A stretch of DNA of 61,274 bases from Candidatus Polarisedimenticolia bacterium (GCA_036004685.1 DASYRE010000053.1:1-61274), one strand, 5' to 3'. Positions 7,747 through 16,557 are shown, counted from the stretch's first letter. Numbers and translations are program-made. Notes: generated by a model not told the origin, from the letters alone.

Positions 7747-9134
7747 TCGCGGTTCGCCCTGATCTGATTCCTGGGAAAGCTCGTCGCGGAGTTCTGGTCC
7801 CACGTCCGACTTCTCCACCAAGCCGCTCCTTCCCCCGCGGTCATGATCTTGACTTCTTGATCGGCAAGCCAGGCGAGGAAGTCCCGGAAAGTCTCCGTTC
7901 TTTCAGGATGAACCCCGAGAACCGACGGATGCGAGCCGAGGGCGATCCAGGCTCCGCGCTCCATGGCCGAGCGGACTTCTCGTTGCCAGAGCTTCAACAC
8001 CGCTCGGGGCGACGCGTTTCTTTTCACGAAGTCCCAGTCGTCGGCGGCCACGGGAAGCCGGATAACTCTTCCCGCGTCGTCGAGCGGTATGGGATAAGGA
8101 TAGGGAGAATCGTCAGCTTCCGCGTTCCAGAGATAGCCTTTCTCGGAAAGCACCTTCAAGAGAGAACCACTCCAGCGAGATCGGGGAGAACGAAACCCCT
8201 GAATCTCGATTCCCGTGATTCCCCGTATCCGATCCTCAGATCCCTTCACTTCGCTGCGGACGTCGGCCTCGGAAAGATCGGCCATGACCCGGTGGCTCAA
8301 GCCATGGCTGGCGACTTCATGCCCTTCCGCCACCATGCGTCGCCCGAGATCGCCGATCATCGGGCCGAAGTCTCCCACGAGATTGTAGGTCGCCCTGAAA
8401 CCCTGCCGTGCCTCTGCTTCCAGGCAGGCTTCTGTGCCCCGCCTCACGCTGAGGAGTCCTCGCGGATCGTCCGGAAGGGCTTCCTCCACGTCGTGAATGA
8501 GCATCACAACCGCCTGACGCCCTTCCGGGAGAGGAGGCTTCAGGACCGGCCGCACGTCGGCGGCGATGGCGGCGACGATTTCGATCAGATGGGCCGGAGC
8601 GAGACGATCCAGGGAGAAGCCGGCCCTCCAAACCTCCGCTGAACCTATCTTGTCCTTCAGGAGGGCCACGCCCCGCTTCTCCCCCCATTGGGCTATGACC
8701 GTGGAGGTCGGTGTGGGCCTCAGCCGATGCCCGAGGGAAAAGGCAAAGCGCCCTCGCATAGAATTCCGGCGGGCATGACGTCCCCTGCGGGACAAGCAGA
8801 AAGTCCGATTGTTCATGGTGATGCGTCGGCGCCAGGATCGTGTTCGCAGAGGCGGAAGCGCAACCTCCTCGACGCACAGGATCTTGATGCCGCCGGCAGG
8901 GAAGGCTTCCACAAGCTGGTTCATCCTTTCCTCTGGCAAACCAACCCCTACGAGCAGAACACTCCGCGCCGGAGTTACCAGGCCGACAGCCTCTTCGGGA
9001 ACAACTTCCACCGGAAAACCAGCGCCCACGAGCGCGGAATGCGCTTCCACCTCCAGAGGGGTCAGCAGCGGGATGGTCTCGTTTCCTCGCCAGCCCGCGG
9101 GACGTGACGGCACGGCCAGAAGGACCAAATTCAT
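7743..9134 (-). CDS. Polysaccharide deacetylase with extra N-terminal domain
   Basis: 463 residues. The C-terminal half (from about 210) is a NodB-like deacetylase: 'MLIHDVEEALPDDPRG' supplies the first acidic motif, 'EVASHGLSHR' the HxxxH metal ligands, and 'GFRSPRSRW' the arginine-containing third motif, arranged as in the subgroup that uses an xxDVE rather than TFDDG first motif. The N-terminal 200 residues have an alpha/beta pattern ('SVLLVGVGLPEERMNQL') reminiscent of glutamine-amidotransferase-like domains joined to some deacetylases, but I see no catalytic triad and call it unassigned. No signal peptide is evident. Overlaps the SGNH gene upstream and the flippase downstream by ATGA. 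Confidence 0.78.
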   Translation of the reverse strand: MNLVLLAVPSRPAGWRGNETIPLLTPLEVEAHSALVGAGFPVEVVPEEAVGLVTPARSVLLVGVGLPEERMNQLVEAFPAGGIKILCVEEVALPPLRTRSWRRRITMNNRTFCLSRRGRHARRNSMRGRFAFSLGHRLRPTPTSTVIAQWGEKRGVALLKDKIGSAEVWRAGFSLDRLAPAHLIEIVAAIAADVRPVLKPPLPEGRQAVVMLIHDVEEALPDDPRGLLSVRRGTEACLEAEARQGFRATYNLVGDFGPMIGDLGRRMVAEGHEVASHGLSHRVMADLSEADVRSEVKGSEDRIRGITGIEIQGFRSPRSRWSGSLLKVLSEKGYLWNAEADDSPYPYPIPLDDAGRVIRLPVAADDWDFVKRNASPRAVLKLWQREVRSAMERGAWIALGSHPSVLGVHPERTETFRDFLAWLADQEVKIMTAGEGAAWWRSRTWDQNSATSFPRNQIRANRE

Positions 9135-10264
9135 CGAAGCCCCGCTACTTTTTGCTGAAGAAACGGCGCCAAGGCCTGGCCAATCGCCTCCCCGGCGAGA
9201 CGATTGCCTTCCACCGTAAGGTGACCGTCCAGACTCATGTACAAGTAGGACCCGTTTCGCCGGGACCGGAATTCCTGAAGCAGGTCGATGAACGGCAGTC
9301 TCAAACTAGAGAGGATCTCACTCCACCGCTTCTGAGGAAGATCGAAATCCAGCGAGCTGCAATCGACACCCTGTTTGCGTAGCGCATTCTCGAATCGTTC
9401 GGGATAGACTTGAAATTCCGCCGGGATGAGTACAAGGAACAAAGGAATCCCTCGGAACTCACTTTCGTCTCGGAATTGGCGAAGAAGCTCTCGGGTCACC
9501 TCGTAGCCCTTCACCACGTACGGGGAGGGGCGAGCAGAAATCAGCTCCCTTTCCGGCCGGAGTGTGTCGCTTCCCGTGAGGCCGATTCGGGGCCTCAGCT
9601 GGTTCCATGCATTCCAGAAGAAGACGTAGGCCATCGAATTCCTCTGCAGCCAGGAGCGCAGACCATAGGGAAGGATGCCACTTTGCGGCCGCCCTTCCAT
9701 GAGAAGGCCGTCGCGGACTACCGCTACCCTAGGCGAAAGATTGTTCTCCACGTCGTTCCCGACATAGACGCAGAGCAAGACCGCCTGCGGATTCAACAGC
9801 GGAGCCAGTTTTCGGAACAATCGAAGCTCGTGCCAGGTCCCATAATTGGGCGTGCCGCTATTGGTAATGTCAATTCTCGCCGTGCCAAGATCCTTCCGGA
9901 GGGTTGATTCCGCCACGGCAAGGAAGGTTTCACTCTCTTCGACATTGAGAGCCGAAACGAAGGAGTCACCGAGCCCCAGGATCCGAGTGGATCCCGCCTG
10001 TTCAGTCCGTGGTTCTGGACCCCGAAGTCCGAGAGAATTGATTCGAAAATGCGTCGTGTATTCCGGATTCTTGAGCACGCCTTTGAACCCGGGACTCATC
10101 CGGAAGACCAGATCCGGATCGTTGACGAACATGCCCTTTGGAAACCTATAGAGCTTTTGCGGGAGGGCGAAGTGGAGAAGGACCTCGAAACCGGCAATGA
10201 CGACCATCAGGGTCATGGCCGTGAGCAGAAGGTTCGGCCACCACGCGCGAAATCCTGACTTCAC
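9131..10264 (-). CDS. Membrane-anchored SGNH/GDSL hydrolase
   Basis: 377 residues. One N-terminal membrane segment (about 10-32) is followed by a periplasm-facing domain with all SGNH blocks: 'LGLGDSF' (nucleophile Ser), the glycine of 'SGTPNYG', 'VYVGNDVENN' (block III Asn) and 'LDGHLTVEGN' (DxxH catalytic Asp/His). Proteins of this shape in polysaccharide loci usually add or remove O-acetyl groups in the periplasm (AlgX/AlgJ-like or related esterases); which one cannot be decided from sequence. The GTG start at 10264 overlaps the upstream stop as GTGA. Confidence 0.84.
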   Translation of the reverse strand: MKSGFRAWWPNLLLTAMTLMVVIAGFEVLLHFALPQKLYRFPKGMFVNDPDLVFRMSPGFKGVLKNPEYTTHFRINSLGLRGPEPRTEQAGSTRILGLGDSFVSALNVEESETFLAVAESTLRKDLGTARIDITNSGTPNYGTWHELRLFRKLAPLLNPQAVLLCVYVGNDVENNLSPRVAVVRDGLLMEGRPQSGILPYGLRSWLQRNSMAYVFFWNAWNQLRPRIGLTGSDTLRPERELISARPSPYVVKGYEVTRELLRQFRDESEFRGIPLFLVLIPAEFQVYPERFENALRKQGVDCSSLDFDLPQKRWSEILSSLRLPFIDLLQEFRSRRNGSYLYMSLDGHLTVEGNRLAGEAIGQALAPFLQQKVAGLR

Positions 10265-11724
10265 GCCGGCTCACTGGTGACGGGGAATGCCCGTGGAAGG
10301 AAAACCGCCATGGCTCCCACGAGCCAGAACAAGTAGTTCTGCGGCCGGCTGTTGAAGATGTCCCAGTTCTGCTCCCAATACATCGCGATCAAACCGGCGA
10401 CGAGTGAGATCTGAAATGGCCGAAACTCGGGGGAGATGATTCGAATTCCCCTATACGCCGTTCTCAGGATGCTGAGATGGAGAATGATCAAAGCAACGAA
10501 ACCAACAATGCCCGTCTCCGACAAGACCAAAAGGTAGTGATTATGTACCGTGTAGATCCAGCCTTTCCATTCAGGCGGCAGATACCCTCGCTTCATCGTG
10601 TCGTACGTTCCGAATCCGACTCCGATCGCTGGATGGGACTTGACCATGTTCCAGGAGATTCGAGTCAAGTTCATCCTTTCTTCATAGGCCGCCTCGTGAT
10701 CGGCGGAGGCGCGAAGCAGAAAGACTGGCAGAAAAATCAGCAGTGGTATGGCGAGGCTCGCGAGGACGGTCGCAAGGCGTTTCACTGCCCAATGTGCCCA
10801 CATCGAATTCAGGAGGACCATCGTCAGGACGCCCAGGACGAACCCAGACATGGGAGCTCTCTTGGCCGCCAGAATCAAACATGAACCACCGAGAACCATT
10901 CCGAGGATCGGCTTGATCCTCAGTGCAAGTCTCTTTCGGCTCAAGTAGAGGCCGGTGAGGGAGAGCGTCAACACGGAAAAATAGATAGCTGCCGTAGCGG
11001 GCGCAGCGCCGAACGTTCCGCGCTGGCTCCCGATGCGCCCAGCCTCGACATCGGTTGCCCCTACATACTTCGTGTTCCCTAGGATGTCGAAGGAAAAGCC
11101 GAGAAGGTTCTGCGCGTAGTAAATAAGGCACTCGATGACGAAGGCAAGGTAGAGCCCGCGAAGGAAAAGCAAAACACGCTCTTCGCCCGTGACAACGTTG
11201 ATCAGGACGAGAAAGAGAAAAAGCATTTCCAGTTCCTGGGCGATTCCCATGAAGGTCAGCGTGTAATCGGTGGTATTGATACCCGATACCAGGCAGGCAA
11301 GGATGAAAACGATGAATGGAAGTGTGATTCTTGGCTCGAAAACAAGTTTCGATTTCTCTATCGCGCCGGTAAGGAGTCCGATGATGGACAGCGTCAACGC
11401 GATCAGGACCGTCCCGGTTACGGCAAAGACGCTTCGGTCCCTTTCCGTGATGATGAACTGGACGAAGAAAGGGAGCGTAAAACTCAGCGAATATAAAAAG
11501 AAGTTGAACTTCCGCGGGATGACCAGGAAGGCACATCCGACCATCCCCAGCGCGATGAGCGCAACAAGATACTTGATGGAGCGGAGGTTGACTATCGCTC
11601 CATAGCCGAGCAGGAGCAGTGCGAGACCAGCGCCCAGGGTCACCAGGACCGGAAACGGTAGCTTGAACCGGTTCAGCCATCGGCCCCAGAGGGTCCGACG
11701 TGCTGGAAATGCTCCGACACTCAC
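10261..11724 (-). CDS. Wzy/WaaL-type O-antigen polymerase or ligase
   Basis: 487 residues with about 11-13 membrane segments. The large periplasmic loop carries the Wzy_C signature: 'RISWNMVKSHPAIGVGFGTYD' and then 'VHNHYLLVLSETG', with the conserved His-Pro, Gly-Val-Gly and the H-N-x-Y-L-x4-E-x-G block. The family either polymerises repeat units (Wzy) or ligates the chain to a lipid/protein acceptor (WaaL/PglL). It lies among flippase, GT26 and Wzc-linked genes and no second candidate was found, so polymerase is the better guess. The GTG start at 11724 overlaps the upstream stop as GTGA. The gene is notably A+T-rich for this window. Confidence 0.88.
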   Translation of the reverse strand: MSVGAFPARRTLWGRWLNRFKLPFPVLVTLGAGLALLLLGYGAIVNLRSIKYLVALIALGMVGCAFLVIPRKFNFFLYSLSFTLPFFVQFIITERDRSVFAVTGTVLIALTLSIIGLLTGAIEKSKLVFEPRITLPFIVFILACLVSGINTTDYTLTFMGIAQELEMLFLFLVLINVVTGEERVLLFLRGLYLAFVIECLIYYAQNLLGFSFDILGNTKYVGATDVEAGRIGSQRGTFGAAPATAAIYFSVLTLSLTGLYLSRKRLALRIKPILGMVLGGSCLILAAKRAPMSGFVLGVLTMVLLNSMWAHWAVKRLATVLASLAIPLLIFLPVFLLRASADHEAAYEERMNLTRISWNMVKSHPAIGVGFGTYDTMKRGYLPPEWKGWIYTVHNHYLLVLSETGIVGFVALIILHLSILRTAYRGIRIISPEFRPFQISLVAGLIAMYWEQNWDIFNSRPQNYLFWLVGAMAVFLPRAFPVTSEPA

Positions 11725-13031
11725 CAGCAGATTCCTCCCGGGCGGGGGCCGCCGTCCGCGGCGAGCCTTCCGACGAGATCGATGAGGATCTGCCCCTCCT
11801 TCAGCAACCCGCGGACCCGATCGATCTCAGCGTCGTCGGTTCCGACGACTACCACTTCGGCGTCGCGCAGGGCTTCCTCGAGCGACTCCACCAGCAGCGA
11901 TCCGACGTGAGGGATCTCGCGCTCGATGTATTCACGGTTGCCGCCCACGAGGGAAGAGAGCCGGACGTTCCGATCGTAGATCTTCACCGGGACGCCCTTT
12001 CCGAGAAGCCCTTCCACGAGGAGGACCATGGCGCTTTCCCGCAGGTCGTCCGTTCCGGCCTTGAAACTGAGCCCGAGGATGGCGGTGCGCGGGCGGCCGT
12101 GCGAGAGAATCTCCTTCAGCGCGGTCTCGAGATGCACTTCGTTGCTCTGCAGGATCGCTTCGAGAAGCGGCACGGCCACTTCACGGCGGCGCGCCTCGTG
12201 GACGAGGGCGCGCAGATCCTTCGGGAGGCAGGATCCGCCGAACGCCATTCCGGGGCGAAGGTACGCGGGAGAGATGTTCAGCTTTCGGTCTTCGCAGAGC
12301 AGACGCATCACTTCCAGGCTGTCCACTCCGGAATGCGACGCAAGCCTGCCGATCTCGTTGGCGAAGGTTACCTTCAGGGCGTGGAACCCGTTGTTGACGT
12401 ACTTCACGAGCTCCGCAGTCTCCAGCGTCGTGGCGTGGAAAGGCCGTGCCTTTCCTGCGTAAAAGCCCTTCAGGAGCTCGGCGGATCGTGGATCCGAAAC
12501 TCCGCAGAGGTCGAAAGGAGCCGAGTCGTAGTCCTTGATGGAAGTGCCTTCGCGTAGAAATTCGGGGTTCATCGCCACGCCCAGATCCTGGCCCACCTTC
12601 CGGCCGCTGGTCTCCTCGAGGAGCGGAATCAACCTGCCGCGGACCGTTCCCGGAGGCACCGTGCTTCGGACGTTGACGACCTGGAATTTCTCGACCCCCT
12701 TGAGAGCGCTTCCGATCTGACCCACGGCCCGCAGGAGGTGCGAAAGATCCGAAGAGCCGTTCTTTGCCGAGGGGGTCCCCACCGACACGAGGAAAAGCTC
12801 GGCCTGCCGCGCCGCCTCGTCCAAGGACGTCATGGCGCGTAGCATCCCTTTGCTTCTTGCTTCTGACACCAGCGCATCGAGACCCGGTTCGAGGACCGGG
12901 CTCTTTCCCGACTCCACGAGCCGGACCTTGGACTCGCTGATATCGATCCCGATCACCTCGAAACCGTCGCGAGCGAGGCAGCCGGCGCAAACCGACCCGA
13001 CATAGCCGAGACCGACCACGACCACTCTCAC
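11721..13031 (-). CDS. GDP-mannose 6-dehydrogenase (AlgD-like)
   Basis: 436 residues, the same length I recall for Pseudomonas AlgD. The GTG at 13031 gives 'VRVVVVGLGYVG', which aligns with the family's N-terminal Rossmann start, and overlaps the upstream stop as GTGA; a further upstream ATG (13064) would add unconserved residues. Discriminating blocks are 'HALKVTFANEIG', 'CEDRKLNISPAYLRPG', the catalytic-cysteine loop 'MAFGGSCLPKDLRAL' near residue 268, 'LGLSFKAGTDDLRES', and the C-terminal end 'GGICW'. These resemble AlgD more than UDP-glucose dehydrogenases, which usually have NAFLATKISF and GYGGSCFPKD. It oxidises GDP-mannose twice to GDP-mannuronic acid in the cytoplasm using NAD. No alginate polymerase (Alg8/Alg44) is present, so the product probably enters a Wzy-type repeat unit. 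Confidence 0.88.
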   Translation of the reverse strand: MRVVVVGLGYVGSVCAGCLARDGFEVIGIDISESKVRLVESGKSPVLEPGLDALVSEARSKGMLRAMTSLDEAARQAELFLVSVGTPSAKNGSSDLSHLLRAVGQIGSALKGVEKFQVVNVRSTVPPGTVRGRLIPLLEETSGRKVGQDLGVAMNPEFLREGTSIKDYDSAPFDLCGVSDPRSAELLKGFYAGKARPFHATTLETAELVKYVNNGFHALKVTFANEIGRLASHSGVDSLEVMRLLCEDRKLNISPAYLRPGMAFGGSCLPKDLRALVHEARRREVAVPLLEAILQSNEVHLETALKEILSHGRPRTAILGLSFKAGTDDLRESAMVLLVEGLLGKGVPVKIYDRNVRLSSLVGGNREYIEREIPHVGSLLVESLEEALRDAEVVVVGTDDAEIDRVRGLLKEGQILIDLVGRLAADGGPRPGGICW

Positions 13032-14089
13032 GCTCCGCTCCTCCCCAGGACGCGCGCCTGACAAAGCTCCCTCAGCTTCTGGACCTGGGATTCGCTGACT
13101 TTGGCCCGGTGGAGCTTGAGCTCGGACATCTCCCGGCGGAAGCCGGGGGCGTTCTCCCGCACCTTCTTGACGGCGCCGGCGATCGCATCGGCGGAATTGT
13201 CCACGTGGACGGTTCCCCGTGAGAAGACTTCCCGGAGCAACGGCCAGTCGGACGTGATCAGAGGCTTCTCCAGCGCGACCGCCTCGTAGCCGCCCCGTTG
13301 CATCGTGTGGTTTTCCCGGGTCAGCGACATAATGGCGTCGGCGTGACGCAGAAGGCTGAGATAATCCGCATCAGGAATGAAACCGGTGAGGCGGACGTTG
13401 GCCGGCAGGTTCTCGCGGAATCGCGCCGTCGCATAGGAGGGATCGCCGGTGAAGGAGAAAGAGACTTCCGGCAGGCGGCGCGCCGCCTCCGCGGCCTCCA
13501 CGAACGGCTCATCCACCGAATAAGTGCAGATATAGACGACGTGAAAGGAACCGTCCCCGTTTCTCTCGGGAAATCCAAGGTCCAGAGCCAGGTCCTGGAC
13601 GATCTCCGCCCGCCCGCCCCAGGAGCGCACGGTCTCGGCCATGTGACCATTGGTGACGATGCTCGTCAAGGCGCGCCGGGCGAGATATCGCTGCAGCGGC
13701 AGCGACCATTTCCAGCGAGCGTGCTGGAAGGCGCCCGAATGGCAATCGATGATGAACTGGTAACGGAAGACGAGCGAGCCGAGCCAGATGATTCCTGGCG
13801 CGACCACCGGTGGATTCGCGACCATGACTCCGTCCGGCCGCTCCTTGAGGAGGATCCAAAGGGTCTTCAGGGTTTGAAGAACATATTTGATGGGTGCGAT
13901 CGCCGGGGACTTGAATCGCAGGTAGTGGACCAGATAAGACTTGGCTCCCAACTGACTGCCGAGCGCGTCGCTGCGCCGGCAGTAGGGATACCAGGTGATG
14001 AAGATCCACCGACCGCGCGCCCCGGCCGGACGTTGCCCGATGCGCGAGTCCCGATCGAGGGTCGTCGTGGCCTGCGAGGACCGCTTCAT
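13028..14089 (-). CDS. Glycosyltransferase, GT-B fold (GT4-like)
   Basis: 353 residues with a two-Rossmann-domain pattern. The N-terminal half has 'FITWYPYCRRSD' and 'DGVMVANPPVVAPGI', typical of a first domain that binds acceptor. The C-terminal half has 'FTGDPSY', 'GFIPDADYLSLLRHADAIMSLT' and 'GGYEAVALEKPLI', the usual donor-binding E-x7-E-like region. It should act on the cytoplasmic face adding one sugar to the growing lipid-linked unit; donor unknown. An upstream ATG at 14188 is in frame, but the ATG at 14089 overlaps the upstream stop as ATGA and starts nearer the fold. Directly upstream of the GDP-mannose dehydrogenase, so the enzyme could use mannose or mannuronate, which is only positional inference. 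Confidence 0.78.
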   Translation of the reverse strand: MKRSSQATTTLDRDSRIGQRPAGARGRWIFITWYPYCRRSDALGSQLGAKSYLVHYLRFKSPAIAPIKYVLQTLKTLWILLKERPDGVMVANPPVVAPGIIWLGSLVFRYQFIIDCHSGAFQHARWKWSLPLQRYLARRALTSIVTNGHMAETVRSWGGRAEIVQDLALDLGFPERNGDGSFHVVYICTYSVDEPFVEAAEAARRLPEVSFSFTGDPSYATARFRENLPANVRLTGFIPDADYLSLLRHADAIMSLTRENHTMQRGGYEAVALEKPLITSDWPLLREVFSRGTVHVDNSADAIAGAVKKVRENAPGFRREMSELKLHRAKVSESQVQKLRELCQARVLGRSGA

Positions 14090-16326
14090 GGGCCCGCGAC
14101 CGGTTGCGATGGGGAAGGAAAGGTCGTGATTTTCGCGGGCCTGACGGAGGGCCCCGAAGCAGATTCCTGAAACACCGCTTCGGGCCATCCCGAGAATTCC
14201 CGGTAGATCACCGCAAGCTTCCGCTCGACTTCCGACATCGTGTATTCACGGGTGATGGCGCTGCGGTTTCGCTTTCCTTGCGCCCGCACGAGCGTCGGCG
14301 CCGACAGAAGGCGGTCAAGGGCTTGCGCGAGGGCGGCGCGATCCCCGGGCGCGACGACCAGACCGCCCTCGCCGTATCCCAGCATCTCGGGAATGGCTCC
14401 GACGTCGGTGGCGACAACCCCCATCCCCGCCGCCATCGCCTCCAGCAGGATATTGGGCATGTTCTCGTAATAGGAAGGAAGAACGAGCAGCGAGCTTCCC
14501 AGGAGCAGCTTCTCCCTATCCTCCGGAGCCAGCGCTCCCAGGCAGAGGATTCTCCCTTCATCGCCCTCGCGGTCGAGACCGTTGCGCCGAAGATCTTCGC
14601 GCGTCTCCTCGGGTGCCTCCAGACCGGCGAGGACCCAGCGGCTTTGGGGATGCCGCCGCGCCAGCTCGGGCACGACCGCCAGGAGATCGTGCAGGCCTTT
14701 GTCGCGGTTCAAGTCCTTTCGTCCCGTTCCGAGGAAGAAGATCTGGCTCGGGCGAATCTCTCCTCCTGCGCTCAGCCGGTCGAGCTCATCTTCCCCGAGA
14801 CCGTTCGGAACGATCCGAATCGTTGCCTGAGGAGCGATCGCAGACAAGCGCTCCGCCCAGGAGCGCGACAGCGCCGCCATCCCGGTGCAACGGGAGAGAA
14901 CCCGGCGGATCCAGGCGCGGATCGCCCAGGAGCGCCCGCGGTAGAAGCTCTCGAAACGGCCGGTGTGGATTTGCAGGAGAACGGGGAAACCCAGGAAGTG
15001 GCCCATCGAGGCATAAAGCGCGTTCTGGTAGAAGTTGATCCCGGCGCTGGTCTTGATGTGGATCAGATCGGGAGGACTCTCCTGGAGCTTCTTTCGGAAG
15101 CTCCGGATCATTCCGGCTTGGTAGCGCAGCCGCGACCAGAGGCGCCGCGTGGGATCCTGTTCTCGATACGTGTTGAAAAGCTGCATGGACGTCCGGCGCG
15201 CCAAATCCCCCTTGAGGAGAAGGTCGACTCCTTTCTCCACGCCGCCGCGGAAGGGAGGCGCCGGCAGCGGGGCCACGAGCAGAACTTTCGGAAGATCGGC
15301 CGGCCTCTCCGCCCCGGATGCCCTTTCCGTTCCTTCCCAGCGGAACGACTTCACGGGCGGCGACGGGGTGAGAAACCCCAGGAAGAGACAGGCTCCTTGG
15401 ACGATCCATTCCGTCGCGTAGTACGCCGGCTTCGACAAGCTTCCCGAGCGGACCGCGAAAAGGGCGTAGCCGACCAGGGCCGAGAACAGCCAAAGCGATG
15501 CCGGCCAGGAGATGCCCCGCGCCAGCGCCACCGCGCCGGCCATGCCGAGCAGGAGGAAGCCCAGCATCAGGAAAACGCGGTCCAGGTCGCGGAACGCGGC
15601 ACGATACTCTCCGCGCCCCAGGAAGACACGCATCGCCTGGCCCCTTCCGACATAAAAGCCGTGGGCCAGGGACCGCGCCAGACGCCTCAGACTCTCCCGG
15701 GGAACGGTCACGTGACGGATCATCGGGACCGGGAGAACGGCGATCCGATATCCGGCCCGGGTGATTCGCTGGGCCAGATCCTCTTCTTCCTTCGCCCGCA
15801 GGAAAGGATCAAACGAGCCCGCCGCTTCGAGCGCGGCCCGGCGATACAGAGCGCACCCGCCATAAGCGGGGCGCCGGGGCGCGGCGCGGCCACCGGCGTA
15901 GTACTCCCCGCCCGCCGGAGCCAGGCCTTTTGCCGTGCGATGGAAATCTCTCCGGCCTCCCGCTACGACCCCGAGCGACGCTTCGCTTTCCATGGCGGCC
16001 AGCGCCGCCGGCAGGAACTCCGGCTCGAGCTGGCAATCGCCGTCCAGGAAAAGAAGCAAGCGCGAGCGGGTCTGCGCGGCGCCGATCCACCTCATGGCCG
16101 CCGGCGTCATGCGCGCTGCGGTCCGCACGGAAAGCACACGGCAGCCCGCGGCCATTCCAATCTCGGCGGTGCGATCCCGCGAAGCGGAGTCGACCATCAG
16201 GATTTCCCCGCCCCCCGCCGCCTCGAGAGCCCGCCGCGCCGCCGACAGACAGCTCCCCACCGTGGCGGCCTCGTTGCGCGCCACCACCACGACGGCGATC
16301 AGGGGTTCACGGCCAGGATCCTCCAA
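14086..16326 (-). CDS. Bifunctional glycosyltransferase: GT2 domain fused to GT4 domain
   Basis: 746 residues. Residues about 8-235 are a GT-A/GT2 domain ('VVVVARNEAATVGSCL', 'LLFLDGDCQLEPEFL' as the DxD site, 'FDPFLRAKEEEDLAQRI'). Two or three membrane segments follow at about 250-320, and from about 345 a GT-B/GT4 domain begins ('VLLVAPLPAPPFRGGVEKGV', 'LGTGRKDLNRDKGL', 'NILLEAMAAGMGVVATDVG' as E-x7-E-type donor site). A single chain could therefore add two sugars in order. TTG at 16326 is the likely start: GGAGG lies four bases upstream and the GT2 motif begins at residue 8. The gene follows the small DUF5989 gene by 18 bases. Confidence 0.85.
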   Translation of the reverse strand: MEDPGREPLIAVVVVARNEAATVGSCLSAARRALEAAGGGEILMVDSASRDRTAEIGMAAGCRVLSVRTAARMTPAAMRWIGAAQTRSRLLLFLDGDCQLEPEFLPAALAAMESEASLGVVAGGRRDFHRTAKGLAPAGGEYYAGGRAAPRRPAYGGCALYRRAALEAAGSFDPFLRAKEEEDLAQRITRAGYRIAVLPVPMIRHVTVPRESLRRLARSLAHGFYVGRGQAMRVFLGRGEYRAAFRDLDRVFLMLGFLLLGMAGAVALARGISWPASLWLFSALVGYALFAVRSGSLSKPAYYATEWIVQGACLFLGFLTPSPPVKSFRWEGTERASGAERPADLPKVLLVAPLPAPPFRGGVEKGVDLLLKGDLARRTSMQLFNTYREQDPTRRLWSRLRYQAGMIRSFRKKLQESPPDLIHIKTSAGINFYQNALYASMGHFLGFPVLLQIHTGRFESFYRGRSWAIRAWIRRVLSRCTGMAALSRSWAERLSAIAPQATIRIVPNGLGEDELDRLSAGGEIRPSQIFFLGTGRKDLNRDKGLHDLLAVVPELARRHPQSRWVLAGLEAPEETREDLRRNGLDREGDEGRILCLGALAPEDREKLLLGSSLLVLPSYYENMPNILLEAMAAGMGVVATDVGAIPEMLGYGEGGLVVAPGDRAALAQALDRLLSAPTLVRAQGKRNRSAITREYTMSEVERKLAVIYREFSGWPEAVFQESASGPSVRPAKITTFPSPSQPVAGP

Positions 16327-16344
16327 GGAGCCTCCGGGCGTTTC

Positions 16345-16524
16345 CTAGAAGATCGTGTAGATGAACGGCGCCAGGGCCGAGCCGTGCGTCAGCACGATCA
16401 GGATTCCCAGAAGGCCGCAGAGAATGATGATGGGCGCGAGCCACCACTTCTTGCGGACTCTCAGGAATTCCCAGAATTCGGCGCCGAACTGAATCTTTTC
16501 CTTCACGGAGCTCTTCAAACTCAT
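16345..16524 (-). CDS. Small membrane protein of the DUF5989 family
   Basis: A 59-residue gene easily missed because of its size. Translation from ATG at 16524 gives MSLKSSVKEKIQFGAEFWEF at the start, then a basic 'RVRKKWW' patch, one strong transmembrane helix ('APIIILCGLLGILIVL') and the ending 'LTHGSALAPFIYTIF'. This is the pattern of DUF5989 proteins, which I know as short companions of NodU/CmcH carbamoyltransferases and SxtJ-like membrane proteins. Both are adjacent here. GAGGG stands five to six bases before the ATG. The molecular function is unknown; a membrane tether or partner of the carbamoyltransferase is a reasonable guess. Confidence 0.85.
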   Translation of the reverse strand: MSLKSSVKEKIQFGAEFWEFLRVRKKWWLAPIIILCGLLGILIVLTHGSALAPFIYTIF

Positions 16525-16557
16525 AGGTCCCTCTTTCGTCGGTGAGCTGAACTTCCG

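Noticed and set aside
14104-16545. Very long plus-strand open frame (813 codons) opposite the GT2-GT4 fusion
   Set aside because: It is the complement of a gene with clear motifs, its translation is Arg/Pro/Gly-rich with no recognisable domain, and such frames are expected in sequence this rich in G+C. The same applies to plus-strand frames at 18287-19879, 26625-28586 and 33612-35912.
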